The notes beneath the pieces were generated by a model. It searched no databases, was not told the origin of the DNA, and worked only from the letters and a program-made list of their open reading frames with translations. Positions 45,919 to 54,513 of a DNA stretch of 64,000 nt are shown here, piece by piece. Positions within the stretch are counted from its first letter, which is position 1, and each line of letters starts with the position of its first letter. The position numbers were made by a program, and so were the translations under genes. The stretch comes from Chenggangzhangella methanolivorans (GTDB lineage: Bacteria; Pseudomonadota; Alphaproteobacteria; Rhizobiales; Methylopilaceae). The stretch is from positions 3,796,501 through 3,860,500 of the forward strand of contig NZ_CP081869.1 of NCBI RefSeq assembly GCF_019797865.1, in the 5' to 3' direction.

Positions 45919-47574
45919 ATGAACGCGCAGCCCGGCTCCATCACGCGCCAGCAGCTTCACGACCGCATCCGCGAATCCTCGCGCGACGAGGTCATCCTCG
46001 AGGAGATGATCCGCCTCGGCTTCTGGCCGGGCGGCGAGGACAAGCCCAACCTCCCCGAGGGCCTGATCCGCCGGCGCGGCGAGATCACCCGCGAGCTCTC
46101 CGAACTCGCCGCCAAGGACGCGCCTGCGCGACCCCGAAGCCGCGATCAAGGAGATGCACAAGCGCCGCAAGAAGGCGGCGATGGAGCGGCGCAAGGAGAC
46201 CAGGAAGAAGAACGCGCAGGGTCGCTACGATCGCGCGCTCGCCTGGAGCGAACGGCGCAGGAGCGAGCTCGTCTATCTCGGCGAGGGCGTCTCCGGCGGC
46301 CTTCAGGCCGAAGACGCGCCCGCGACGCCGAAGGCGGGCCTGCCCGACATCGCGAGCCCCAAGGCGCTCGCCGACGCGATCGGCGTGCCGCTTGCCGAAC
46401 TCCGCTTCCTTGCCTTCGACCGCAAGCTGACGGCGATCAGCCACTATCAGCGCTTCTCGATCGCGAAGAAGACCGGGGGCCTGCGCCAGATCTCGGCCCC
46501 GATGCCGCGGTTGAAGCGCGCCCAGTACTGGATCCTCGACAACGTCCTGGCCAAGGCCGCGATCCACGAGGCGGCGCATGGCTTCGTCCCAGGCCGCTCG
46601 ATCGTCACCAACGCGCAGGCGCATGTCGGCCGCGACGTGGTGGTGAACCTCGACCTCAAGGACTTCTTCCCGACGCTGACCTTCCGCCGGGTGAAGGGCA
46701 AGTTCCGCGGCCTCGGCTATTCGGAGCCGGTCGCGACCGTCCTGGCGCTGCTCACCACCGAGCCCGACGTCGACGAGGTCGAGATCGACGGCGAGCGCCT
46801 GTTCGCCTCCAAGGGGTCGCGTCTCCTGCCGCAGGGCGCGCCAACGAGCCCGATGCTCACCAATCTCGTTTGCGTGCGGCTCGACAAGCGCCTCGCCGGC
46901 CTCGCGAAGTCGATGGGCTTTTCATACACCCGCTACGCCGACGACATGACGTTCTCGGCCTCCGGCGAGGCCGCCGCCAAGGTCGGGGCGCTGCTGAAGT
47001 TCGTGGGCGAGATCGTGGCGGCCGAAGGCTTCACGGTCCATCCCGACAAGACGCGGGTGATGCGGCGCGGGACGCGCCAGGAGGTCACGGGCCTGACCGT
47101 CAACGATCGCGTCGGCGTGCCGCGCGACGTGCTCCGCAACTTCCGGGCTCTGCTCCACCAGATCGAGAAGACCGGCCCCAACGGCAAGCGCTGGGGCAAG
47201 GCCCGCGACGTGATGGACGCGGCGACCGGCTTCGCCTGCTTCGTGCGGATGGTGACGCCCGAGACCGGTGAGGCGCGCTGCTGAGCGAGGTTCGCCGGCT
47301 CGACGCGCGCCAGGGCCGGGCGGTCGCGGCGCCCGCGCCGTTCCGCGCGAAGTCGGCCGCCGGCCAGCAGCCGCTCGAGCGCTGGTGGACGCCCGCCGAA
47401 CCGGCGCCCCCTCAGCCCGAGCCGGTCCTGCTCGAGCCCGAGCCGCAGCCGGAGCCGCCCTCCGAGAAGAAGCCGCGCAGCGCGTTCGACATGGCCGGGA
47501 TGCGGGCCCAGATGCGCGACCGCGTCGCCAGCCCGCCGAGCCTGAGCCGATCGACGAGCCCGAAGGCGGCATGA
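45919..47574 (+). CDS. retron-type reverse transcriptase with proline-rich C-terminal tail, frameshifted
   Basis: A protein of about 550 residues. A basic helical N-terminal extension (about 1-140) precedes an RT core: GLRQISAPMPRLKRAQYWIL, then AAHGFVPGRSIVTNAQAHVG (retron NAxxH at 46610-46624), NLDLKDFFPTLTFRRVKG, PQGAPTSPMLTNLVCVRLDK, catalytic YADD (46934-46945) and the retron VTG motif (47084-47092). An extra C near 46126 breaks the N-terminal part. As given the frame stops at 47284; restoring one C there opens a proline/glutamate-rich tail ending at 47574, overlapping the next ATG as ATGA. Retron RTs copy their ncRNA into branched msDNA, usually for phage defence. NAxxH and VTG separate it from group II intron RTs. 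Confidence 0.88.
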
Positions 47575-47720
47575 AGCCCTGGGTCGCGGTGATCGGCGTC
47601 ATCGTGCTGGTGCAGTTCGCGTTCGCCGTGAACCCGCTGCTCGGCCTGCTGGTCGCCTTCGCAGCCGGCTTCATCGCGTTCCGCCGCTGGCTCCGGCGCC
47701 GCAAGCGCAACCGTCGCTGA
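47571..47720 (+). CDS. small single-pass or hairpin membrane protein after the retron RT (or RT C-terminal anchor)
   Basis: A 49-residue protein: MKPWVAVIGVIVLVQFAFAV, a second hydrophobic stretch LLGLLVAFAAGFIAF, and a very basic end RRWLRRRKRNRR. Its ATG overlaps the RT tail stop (ATGA). Upstream in the same frame lies an acidic proline-rich phrase (AEPEPIDEPEGG) that continues the character of the RT tail, so one indel near 47527 would fuse it to the RT as a membrane anchor. Which form is real cannot be decided here. Confidence 0.5.
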   Translation: MKPWVAVIGVIVLVQFAFAVNPLLGLLVAFAAGFIAFRRWLRRRKRNRR

Positions 47721-47732
47721 AGGCGCGAGGTC

Positions 47733-48086
47733 TTGGAGATCGCGCGCCGGGCCGCATGGCTGCTGGTCGGCTTTTCGGGCCGGGTCACTCGGGGCGCCTA
47801 TCTCGCGGGACTTATCGGCTCCGCTGCCGCGCTGATCCTCGCGCTGCTGGTCTTCGAGCCGGCGGCGCTGGAGGCTGAGACGCTCGCCTTCACGCCGACG
47901 GTCACGGCGGCGCTCGTCGCCGGCTGGTGGACCTGGCTTGCGCTGCTGGTGAAGCGCCTGAGGGACGTCGGCCTCGGATGGGGCTGGTCTCTGCTCCTTC
48001 TGCTGCCGGGGCTCCAGCCCGTCGTCCTCGTCGGTTTCGCGGTTCCGAAAAGCCGGCCGGCGGACGGCGAGCGGCGTCAGGGATAG
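47733..48086 (+). CDS. DUF805-like small integral membrane protein
   Basis: A protein of about 117 residues (likely TTG start at 47733) with FSGRVTRGAYLAGLIG near the N-terminus, two central membrane segments and VKRLRDVGLGWGWSLLLLLP, the hallmark R-x-R-D-x-G-x-x-G phrase of DUF805. The function of DUF805 proteins is unknown. It follows the small membrane gene by 12 bases and may be co-transcribed with the retron genes. Confidence 0.75.
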   Translation: MEIARRAAWLLVGFSGRVTRGAYLAGLIGSAAALILALLVFEPAALEAETLAFTPTVTAALVAGWWTWLALLVKRLRDVGLGWGWSLLLLLPGLQPVVLVGFAVPKSRPADGERRQG

Positions 48087-48538
48087 GGTTCGCGCTCGAG
48101 CGGCTTCAACTGGAGCACGTCCTCACCGCGGCGCATCCGCAGGCTGAGGCGGAAGGAGCCGCCGATCCGCTCCGAGCGCTCGATCCAGAAGGCCGCGACG
48201 TCGGGCGGGCAGATCTCCTCGACCGTCAACCGGAACAGCGCCAGCCATCGCCGGAAATGCGCGTCGCCGAGCTCGGGCAGGCGGATGTGCTTGGCGAGCG
48301 GCCGGCCGTCGTAGCGGCGGGTTCCGAGGAGCATCGAGCTCCAGAAATCCACGATCGTGTCGAGATGCGCCGACCATCTCTCGTCGGGGACCGCGGCGAC
48401 GAAGACGGGGCCGATGACGGCGTCCTGGCGGGCGAGCGCGTAGAAGCGATCCACCACCGCGCGGATCATCGCCTCGTCGAGCCCGGAGGCCGAGAAAACC
48501 GGGACGTTCCGCGCGGGCGGCGTGGCGGATTGCGTCAT
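48077..48538 (-). CDS. group III truncated haemoglobin
   Basis: A 153-residue protein of the 2-on-2 globin fold: VDRFYALARQDAVIGPVFVA, DFWSSMLLGTRRYDGRPLAKH, and HFRRWLALFRLTVEEI with the proximal His. Group III globins bind oxygen or nitric oxide and are often linked to nitrosative or redox stress. Its ATG overlaps the stop of the upstream LysR gene (ATGA), so the two are co-translated. It is convergent with the DUF805 gene, and the 3' ends overlap by ten bases. Confidence 0.88.
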   Translation of the reverse strand: MTQSATPPARNVPVFSASGLDEAMIRAVVDRFYALARQDAVIGPVFVAAVPDERWSAHLDTIVDFWSSMLLGTRRYDGRPLAKHIRLPELGDAHFRRWLALFRLTVEEICPPDVAAFWIERSERIGGSFRLSLRMRRGEDVLQLKPLEREPYP

Positions 48539-49428
48539 GGGCGCGCCTCGCAAAACGCCGCGCCGACATGGTCGAGGAACCGCTCGAAGGCCGCCGTGAG
48601 CAGGCTGTCGGTCCGATGGACCAGCAGCGTCCCGACCCGCCCTTCATCGTCCGCAAGGCGGTGCATCGACACCCTTCCGGCGCGCTCCATCGGCTCGGCG
48701 ACCACGCGCGGCAGCAAAGAAACGCCCATGCCGGCCTCGACGCAGCCGATGATTCCGTCAAGCGTTCCGAACTCCATGCGCCGGACATGGACGAGGCCGT
48801 GCGCGGCGAGAAAGGTCTCGAACCGCTGACGATAAGAACAGCCCGACCTGAAGACGAGAATTCTCGCCTCGCGCTTCTGCGCGAGCATGGAGACGACTTC
48901 GTCGAAGCTCTTGATCCTCGGGGCGGCGACGAGCACGAGCTCCTCGTCGAGCACGGGATACGACGTCAGCTCCGCCTGGAAGATGGGGCCGGCGACGAAG
49001 GCGGCCTCGACGCGACGGTCCAAAACCGCGGCGAGCAGGGCCTCGGTCGGGCCGAGCTCCAGCTCGACGTCGACCTCGGGAAAGGCCGCGGCGTAGCGCG
49101 TCAGCAGCTTCGGCAGCCTGAGCGCCGCCGTCGTCTCCATCGCGCCAAGACGCAGAGATCCTTGGGGAGTTTCATCGGAGAGCACGGCCTGCTCGGCGTC
49201 GGCGAGCAGCCGCGAGACCTGCGTGGCGTAGGGCAGCAGCCGTTCGCCCGCCCGCGTCAGCGTCACGCCCTTGGCTCCCCGGTAGAACAGCGGCGCGCGC
49301 AGCTCCTGCTCGAGCGAGCGGATCCGGCCCGTGACGTTCGACTGCACGGTGTTGAGCGCAAGGGCCGCTCGGCCGATGCCGCCGGCCTCGGCGACGGCCG
49401 TGAAGAAGGCGAGGTCGGTGCTGTTCAT
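48535..49428 (-). CDS. LysR-family transcriptional regulator
   Basis: A 297-residue LysR protein: helix-turn-helix AGGIGRAALALNTVQSNVTG then RIRSLEQELRAPLFYRGAKG, and a periplasmic-binding-like effector domain with LRLGAMETTAALRLPKLLTRYA. It diverges from the nitronate monooxygenase gene across 118 bases and is coupled to the haemoglobin gene. The usual LysR arrangement suggests control of the divergent genes. Confidence 0.92.
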   Translation of the reverse strand: MNSTDLAFFTAVAEAGGIGRAALALNTVQSNVTGRIRSLEQELRAPLFYRGAKGVTLTRAGERLLPYATQVSRLLADAEQAVLSDETPQGSLRLGAMETTAALRLPKLLTRYAAAFPEVDVELELGPTEALLAAVLDRRVEAAFVAGPIFQAELTSYPVLDEELVLVAAPRIKSFDEVVSMLAQKREARILVFRSGCSYRQRFETFLAAHGLVHVRRMEFGTLDGIIGCVEAGMGVSLLPRVVAEPMERAGRVSMHRLADDEGRVGTLLVHRTDSLLTAAFERFLDHVGAAFCEARP

Positions 49429-49546
49429 GGCATCGTCAATCGAGATGAGGGTGATCTGAACTAATCATTATTCGAGAAGGCGTCGGCGCGCTAGGTCTGG
49501 CTTCGACGACCCGCGCCGTTCCGCGGCGCCGCGACCTGGAGCCGCC
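49429..49546. promoter_or_regulatory. divergent promoter region LysR / nitronate monooxygenase
   Basis: These 118 bases include an AT-rich patch (ATCTGAACTAATCATTATTC, 49453-49472) that is the likely promoter and LysR-binding area. A T-N11-A symmetry cannot be singled out with confidence. Confidence 0.45.
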
Positions 49547-50527
49547 ATGACGCTCAAGACCCGACTGACCGAAACCTTCGGACTCCGCTGCCCCATCGTG
49601 CTCGCGCCGATGGATCCGGCGTCCGGCGGAGAACTCGCAGCCGCCGTCAGCCGCGCCGGAGGCCTCGGCCTGATCGGCGTCGGCTATGGCGACGGCGCGA
49701 CCCCCGAGGCGGAGTTCGCCAAGGCCGGCGGGGCGTGCGTCGGCTTCGGCTTCATCACGTGGGCGCTCGCGAACGCGCCGGACCTGCTCGACCGGGCGCT
49801 GGCGCTGAAGCCGGCGGCCGTGATGCTGTCCTTCGCCGATCCGACGCCCGTCGCGGGCAAGATCCGCGCAAGCGGCGCGCCTCTGCTCTGCCAAGTCCAC
49901 AGTCTCGACCACGCCAGGCGCGCGCTCGACGCCGGCGCGGACGTGATCGTGGCGCAGGGAAGCGACGCCGGCGGCCACGGGCTCACCACGCGCGGCACGA
50001 TCTCGCTGGTCCCGCACGTCGTCGATCTCGTCGCCGCGAGGCGTCCGGAGGTCCTCGTGCTCGCGGCCGGCGGGATCGCGGACGGGCGCGGGCTGGCGGC
50101 GGCGCTCACGCTCGGCGCCGACGGGGCGCTGCTCGGCACGCGCTTCTGGGCGACGCGCGAGGCCAAGATCCCCGACGCCGCCAAGGCCCGCGCGCTGGCC
50201 GCGACCGGCGACGACACCATCCGCACCACCGTCTACGACATCGTCCGCGACCGCGACTGGCCGGCCGAATACACCGGGCGGCTGCTGCGGAACCGCTTCG
50301 TCGACGAGTGGCACGGCCGCGAGAACGAGCTCCGCGCCATGGACCTCGGCGCGCGCAAGGCCGCCGAGGAGCAAAGCCGCGGCGGCGACCCGGTCTCCAA
50401 CGTGACGGTCGGCGAGGCCATCGGCCTCATCGACGACCTTCCGCCGGCGGGCGAGCTCGTCGAGCGCATCGCCGCCGACGCCGAACGGCGGCTCAGGGCC
50501 GCGTCGCAGGCGCTGTCCGCCGACTGA
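49547..50527 (+). CDS. nitronate monooxygenase family flavoprotein
   Basis: A 326-residue FMN barrel: GLRCPIVLAPMDPASGGELA, GLIGVGYGD, VIVAQGSDAGGHG (FMN phosphate and catalytic-His region) and LAAGGIADGRGLAAALTLGA followed by DGALLGTRFWATREA. The family oxidises alkyl nitronates (such as propionate 3-nitronate) to aldehydes and nitrite. Some members are misnamed and reduce enoyl groups. The presence of the GSDAGGHG motif fits true nitronate monooxygenases. The globin across the regulator would fit a nitro/NO-stress theme. Confidence 0.88.
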   Translation: MTLKTRLTETFGLRCPIVLAPMDPASGGELAAAVSRAGGLGLIGVGYGDGATPEAEFAKAGGACVGFGFITWALANAPDLLDRALALKPAAVMLSFADPTPVAGKIRASGAPLLCQVHSLDHARRALDAGADVIVAQGSDAGGHGLTTRGTISLVPHVVDLVAARRPEVLVLAAGGIADGRGLAAALTLGADGALLGTRFWATREAKIPDAAKARALAATGDDTIRTTVYDIVRDRDWPAEYTGRLLRNRFVDEWHGRENELRAMDLGARKAAEEQSRGGDPVSNVTVGEAIGLIDDLPPAGELVERIAADAERRLRAASQALSAD

Positions 50528-50553
50528 TCTCACGCCTTGGGAGAAGACCCGCC

Positions 50554-50943
50554 ATGCCGCTTTTGCGCTTCGATCTCGTCGAGGGCCGCAGCCCTCAGGA
50601 ACTGCGGACGCTGCTCGACGCCGCCCATGAGGCGATGCTCGCCGCCTTCAAGGTTCCGCCGCGCGACCGCTACCAGATCGTCCACGAGCATCCGGCCGCC
50701 CATATGGTCGTCGAGGACACCGGTCTCGACATTGCGCGCAGCGATCAGCGCGTCGTCCTACAGGTGACGACGCGCCCGCGGGGACGCGAGATGAAGGAGA
50801 CGTTCTACCGACTGCTCTGCGAGCAGCTCGAGGCCCGGTGCGGGATTTCGCCCGCCGACGTCGTCGTCTCGATGGTCGAGAACGGCGACGAGGACTGGTC
50901 CTTCGGCCACGGGCGCGCCCAGTTCCTCACCGGGGAGCTGTGA
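50554..50943 (+). CDS. tautomerase-superfamily protein
   Basis: A 129-residue protein with catalytic Pro1 exposed after Met removal (MPLLRFDLVEGRSPQELRTL), and RYQIVHEHPAAHM and MKETFYRLLCEQLEARCGIS characteristic of the larger single-domain tautomerases. It lies 26 bases after the nitronate monooxygenase, a pairing seen with LysR regulators in other proteobacteria. The substrate is unknown; keto-enol or nitronate tautomerisation is plausible. Confidence 0.82.
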   Translation: MPLLRFDLVEGRSPQELRTLLDAAHEAMLAAFKVPPRDRYQIVHEHPAAHMVVEDTGLDIARSDQRVVLQVTTRPRGREMKETFYRLLCEQLEARCGISPADVVVSMVENGDEDWSFGHGRAQFLTGEL

Positions 50944-50960
50944 GCGCCAGACGCGAAACG

Positions 50961-50992
50961 AAAAAGGGGGCGACGCGACGCGCCGCCCCCTT
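50961..50992 (-). terminator. Rho-independent terminator of the phosphodiesterase gene (minus strand)
   Basis: GGGGGCG (50966-50972) pairs with CGCCCCC (50984-50990). On the minus strand it is followed by TTTTT (AAAAA at 50961-50965). It lies about 20 bases past the minus-strand stop and 17 past the convergent tautomerase stop. Confidence 0.85.
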
Positions 50993-51010
50993 CGCTCGTC
51001 ATCGGACCGA

Positions 51011-52279
51011 TTACTTCAGGCCCATGCAGTTGGCGTAGTAGCTGACGGGCGCCGGCCAGTCGGAGAAGATCGCGCGGGCGCCGACGTCCTGCGCCAGCAC
51101 GTCGATGACGCGCATCAGGTCGCCCTCGCGGCTGACCGCCCGCTCGATTGTCTGGTAGTAGAAGTCGCCGTTGAGGTCGGCGAGGCGGCCGGACCGCTCG
51201 AGCGACCAGATGATGAGGTCGAGGCCCGCGGCCTTGGCGTTCTTGGCGGCCTTGGACGCGACGATCTCGTTCTTGCCGTTCACCGCGAGCGCGGCGAAGA
51301 CCGGCGGCGCCCAGATGCGGATGCCCTGGTCGCGATAGCTCTGCAGCTCGGCGGCGTTCGGAAGATCGGCGACCGTGTTGGCGTCGTCGAGATAGACCGC
51401 CTGGCGGCCGAACGTCGGCTCCTTCTGGACCCAGTACAGCACGTCGTTGATGTCGAAGGACTGAGGGAACACGTCCTTGGCCTTGACGCCCGCTTCCTTG
51501 TACTCGTTGATCAGCTTCTGGGCGTAGTCCTGCTGGCTGAAGCCGCGGAACGGCATCTCGACCACGGGGCTCTTCAGCTCCGGCGTCATCTTCACGCCGA
51601 GCTTCTTGAAGAGCTCGATGCTTTCCTTGTGCGTCATCAGGTGGCCGCTGGTCTCGCCGGCATAGAGATCCGTGCGCCACTTCGCGGTGCCGTCGACGAA
51701 CTCCTCGACGGTGGTCGCGCGCGGATTGAAGGCGTCCATCTTGCCGCGCAGCGACTTGAACTCGGCGAGCGTGATGTCGCTCGTCCGGCACTCGGCGCTC
51801 GCCGGGGTGACGACCTCGCCCTTGTCGTTGATCTCCGCCGGCGTGAAGCCATTGGTGCACTTTTTCGCGAGCGGGGTCAGCAGGATGTTGGTGGTCGTGT
51901 GCAGGTCGTTCTGCGCGTGCCGGCAGACGAGCTCGAGATCCTTGGTGAAGGCGACGTCGCATTCGAGCACGCCCGCGCCCATGCGGGCGGCCGCCTCATA
52001 GGACTCGACGGTGTGCTCGGGGAACTGAAGCGGCGCGCCGCGGTGGCCGATGGAGAACTCGGTCGGCTTGAGGCTCTTGTTCTCGCACTGCTGGAGCTTG
52101 CGCTTCAGCGGGCCGTTGTCCATGTCGTTGATCAGGAAGTACGGACGCGGGCCGAGCTGCACGTTGATCTGCTGCTTGCCTCCCTTCGCGCCCTCCTGGG
52201 CGGCCGCCTTGTCCGCGACGGCCAGCGCCGACGCCGCGACGGCGAGCGCGAGGCCGAGTGTGACAATCTGCTTGCGCAT
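51011..52279 (-). CDS. secreted glycerophosphodiester phosphodiesterase
   Basis: A 422-residue protein with a signal peptide ([20 protein letters not shown]) and the GDPD catalytic start [37 protein letters not shown] with the metal-binding Glu/Asp and second His, followed by an insertion typical of GlpQ-like periplasmic forms. It releases glycerol-3-phosphate from deacylated phospholipids in the periplasm. It stands alone between terminators. Confidence 0.92.
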   Translation of the reverse strand: MRKQIVTLGLALAVAASALAVADKAAAQEGAKGGKQQINVQLGPRPYFLINDMDNGPLKRKLQQCENKSLKPTEFSIGHRGAPLQFPEHTVESYEAAARMGAGVLECDVAFTKDLELVCRHAQNDLHTTTNILLTPLAKKCTNGFTPAEINDKGEVVTPASAECRTSDITLAEFKSLRGKMDAFNPRATTVEEFVDGTAKWRTDLYAGETSGHLMTHKESIELFKKLGVKMTPELKSPVVEMPFRGFSQQDYAQKLINEYKEAGVKAKDVFPQSFDINDVLYWVQKEPTFGRQAVYLDDANTVADLPNAAELQSYRDQGIRIWAPPVFAALAVNGKNEIVASKAAKNAKAAGLDLIIWSLERSGRLADLNGDFYYQTIERAVSREGDLMRVIDVLAQDVGARAIFSDWPAPVSYYANCMGLK

Positions 52280-52397
52280 TGTGATCCCTCGTTGGGCGAT
52301 ACCGGGACCATTCCGATATCGGCCGGGACCGTAGCGGCCCGTTCTGACGGCGCGGTGACGACGGACCAGCGACCGGGCGGAAAGCCTATCGACTTCG

Positions 52398-53320
52398 TCA
52401 GAGCGAGACGAGATCGTCCTCGAGCCACTCGCGCCGAGGCAGCGGGCGAAAGCGCGCGTCCGGGTAGATCGCCTGCGCCGCGGCCGCGATCACGTGAGCG
52501 GTCCGCGGTCCGAAGCCCGTGAAGGCGAGCGCGTCGGCGACCGCGACCCTGTTCTCGCGCGCGGCGGCCGTCCCCTTGAGCGCCGGATGGGCGGAGACGT
52601 CGGCCGCGAGCAGCGGCGCGCCGATCGACAGCGCGACGACGGCTTCCGGCTCGAGCGCCGCGACCTGATCGTTCTTGAGCGCCTTCCAGCCGCTGAAATG
52701 TCCTGTCGCGTTGACGCCGCCGGCCATTTCGAGCGCGAGCGCGGCCGGCGAGCCGGCGCCGCCGACGATCATCGGGTGGCCGCTGCCGAGGCCCATGACG
52801 ATGAGGGCGCGTCGCCGCGCAGGCAGGCGGCCGAGATCGTCGGACAGGGACGAGAGATCCTCCGCCACTGCGTCCGCGAGCGCCGCGCCGCGCGGCCGGG
52901 GTCGCCGACCGCGTCTCCTGCGGCGCGGATCCGCTGCGTGACGTCGCTCGCCCGCCGCACGGACTTGAGCGAGGAGACGCGCACCGAGGACCGCGCGAGC
53001 GCGTCCTTCACGTCGGCGATGCTCGTCTCCTCGCCGCTGACCACGAGATCGGGCGCATGGGAAAGAAGCTGCGCGGCCGAGAGGTCGTCATGGAAGCCGG
53101 CGTCGCCCTTGCGCCGGGCCGCTCCCGGAAAGCGGGAGGTCTGGTCGACGGCCACGATCTGGTCGCCGCACCCGAGCCCGAACAGGATCTCGGTGATCGG
53201 GCCGCCGATGGCGATGATGCGTTTGGGTCTCCAGGCCGCCGCGAGCCCGATGTTGGGAGCCGCGAGCGCGCCGATCGCGCCAGCGATCAGGCTGCGTCTC
53301 GAAAGCATCGTCGATCTCAT
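52398..53320 (-). CDS. haem/iron-siderophore periplasmic binding protein (HmuT-like), frameshifted
   Basis: A protein of about 305 residues with a Tat-like or Sec signal ([20 protein letters not shown]), then [51 protein letters not shown] and, after an indel near 52890, [20 protein letters not shown] and [20 protein letters not shown]. These match the type III (helical-backbone) binding fold of HmuT haem-binding proteins. HmuUV permease and ATPase genes are not adjacent, so it would have to use partners elsewhere. Confidence 0.82.
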
Positions 53321-53753
53321 AATTATTACAATTCGCTATATACTGTTTCTTTGGCTGCTTATTTTCTGCCTGAGTTGAAGATTGCGACAAAGAATTATTG
53401 AACGTCGTGACGATGAAGTGTTGATATTAGATTTTATTGATTATTGAACTGCGGCCGGCCATCCGTCACGATGGCGCCTAGTCGCCGATAGCCCCGCCTG
53501 CCTGGCCGCCGAATGTGTCCCGGCGGCGGGCGCCGCTCCGGCCTTCATGATTGGCGACGCGATAGGCTTAATGCCGCGAGAGCGGGCGCCGGGCCATCGG
53601 GGCGAAACCCGGCGCGACAGCAAACGCTTATTTGCCAATGGCTTGAGCGCCAGCGCCCTGATCAGGAAGGCGCTCGCATCTGCAAAAACTTTGCTCTTGG
53701 GCGTCCCAACCAACATTTGTAGGCTGCTCACAGAACATTCGTGGGGCGGCCAA
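53321..53753. other. 433-base intergenic region with an AT-rich island
   Basis: From about 53325 to 53450 the sequence is strikingly AT-rich (for example ATAATTATTACAATTCGC and TTAGATTTTATTGATTATTG) in a GC-rich genome. It lies upstream of the HmuT-like gene and is the likely promoter, with possible Fur- or Irr-type control, though I cannot point to a consensus box. The rest (53450-53753) shows no reliable gene; GTGGGGCGG precedes the GntR ATG at 53754. Confidence 0.5.
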
Positions 53754-54509
53754 ATGTCCAGCTCGAACAGTCATGGCGACGGCGGCGCGCCTTCGGCGAA
53801 GATCGCGATGCACGACGCCACGCTCAAAGGAAACCAGGCCTACGACCTGCTGAGGCGAGAGATCGTCTCCTGCCGGATCATGCCTGGCGCGCGCTTCACC
53901 GAGCCGGAGATGATGGAGCGCTTCGGCCTCGGCAAGGCGAGCCTGCGGATCGCGCTCCAGCGCCTGACCGAGGCCGGCCTCATCGCCTCGATCCCCCGCC
54001 ACGGCTACCGGGTCGCGCCCGTCACGGTGAAGGACGTCGACGAGGTCTTCGCGATGCGCGTCGTGCTGGAGCCGCTCGCCGCGAGGCTTGCGGCGGGCCG
54101 CGTGAACCGCGCGCATCTCGAGCGGCTCGAGCGCGCCTGCCGCGGCCAGATGCCCGGCGACGTCGGCAACCAGCTCGACTTCTTCCTCGAGGCCAACCGC
54201 TCCTTCCACATGGCGATCGCGACCGCGTCCGGGAACGGGCGGCTGTGCCGCGCGCTGTCGGGCCTGCTCGACGAGATGACCCGGCTCGTCGCGCTCGGCT
54301 TCGGCGTGCAGCGCGTGCGCCCCAACATCGAGAACGACCACACGCTGATGATCGACCATCTCGTCGCCGGCGACGCGGACGCGGCCGAAGAGGTCGCCCG
54401 CCGCCATGTCGAGACCTTCCGCGCCATGGTGATGGAGAAGGTCATCGCGAGCCTCACCGAAAGCGCCGCGGTCGTGCCGGTCGGCGTCGCGGTCAAGGCG
54501 CGGGAATAG
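53754..54509 (+). CDS. GntR-family transcriptional regulator (FCD subfamily)
   Basis: A 251-residue regulator: winged-helix AYDLLRREIVSCRIMPGARF then MMERFGLGKASLRIALQRLT and wing SIPRHGYRVAPVT, and an FCD domain with FFLEANRSFHMAIATASGNG and NDHTLMIDHLVAGD. I chose ATG 53754 because upstream codons lack family character. It is four bases from the ABC ATPase gene and is probably the regulator of the long operon that follows. It is only distantly similar to the GntR at 8438. Confidence 0.88.
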   Translation: MSSSNSHGDGGAPSAKIAMHDATLKGNQAYDLLRREIVSCRIMPGARFTEPEMMERFGLGKASLRIALQRLTEAGLIASIPRHGYRVAPVTVKDVDEVFAMRVVLEPLAARLAAGRVNRAHLERLERACRGQMPGDVGNQLDFFLEANRSFHMAIATASGNGRLCRALSGLLDEMTRLVALGFGVQRVRPNIENDHTLMIDHLVAGDADAAEEVARRHVETFRAMVMEKVIASLTESAAVVPVGVAVKARE

Positions 54510-54513
54510 AGCC

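Noticed and set aside
45919-47574. Group II intron or diversity-generating-retroelement RT
   Set aside because: There is no maturase or HNH domain, no intron domain V, no template/variable repeat and no variable target gene. The NAxxH and VTG motifs are retron-specific.
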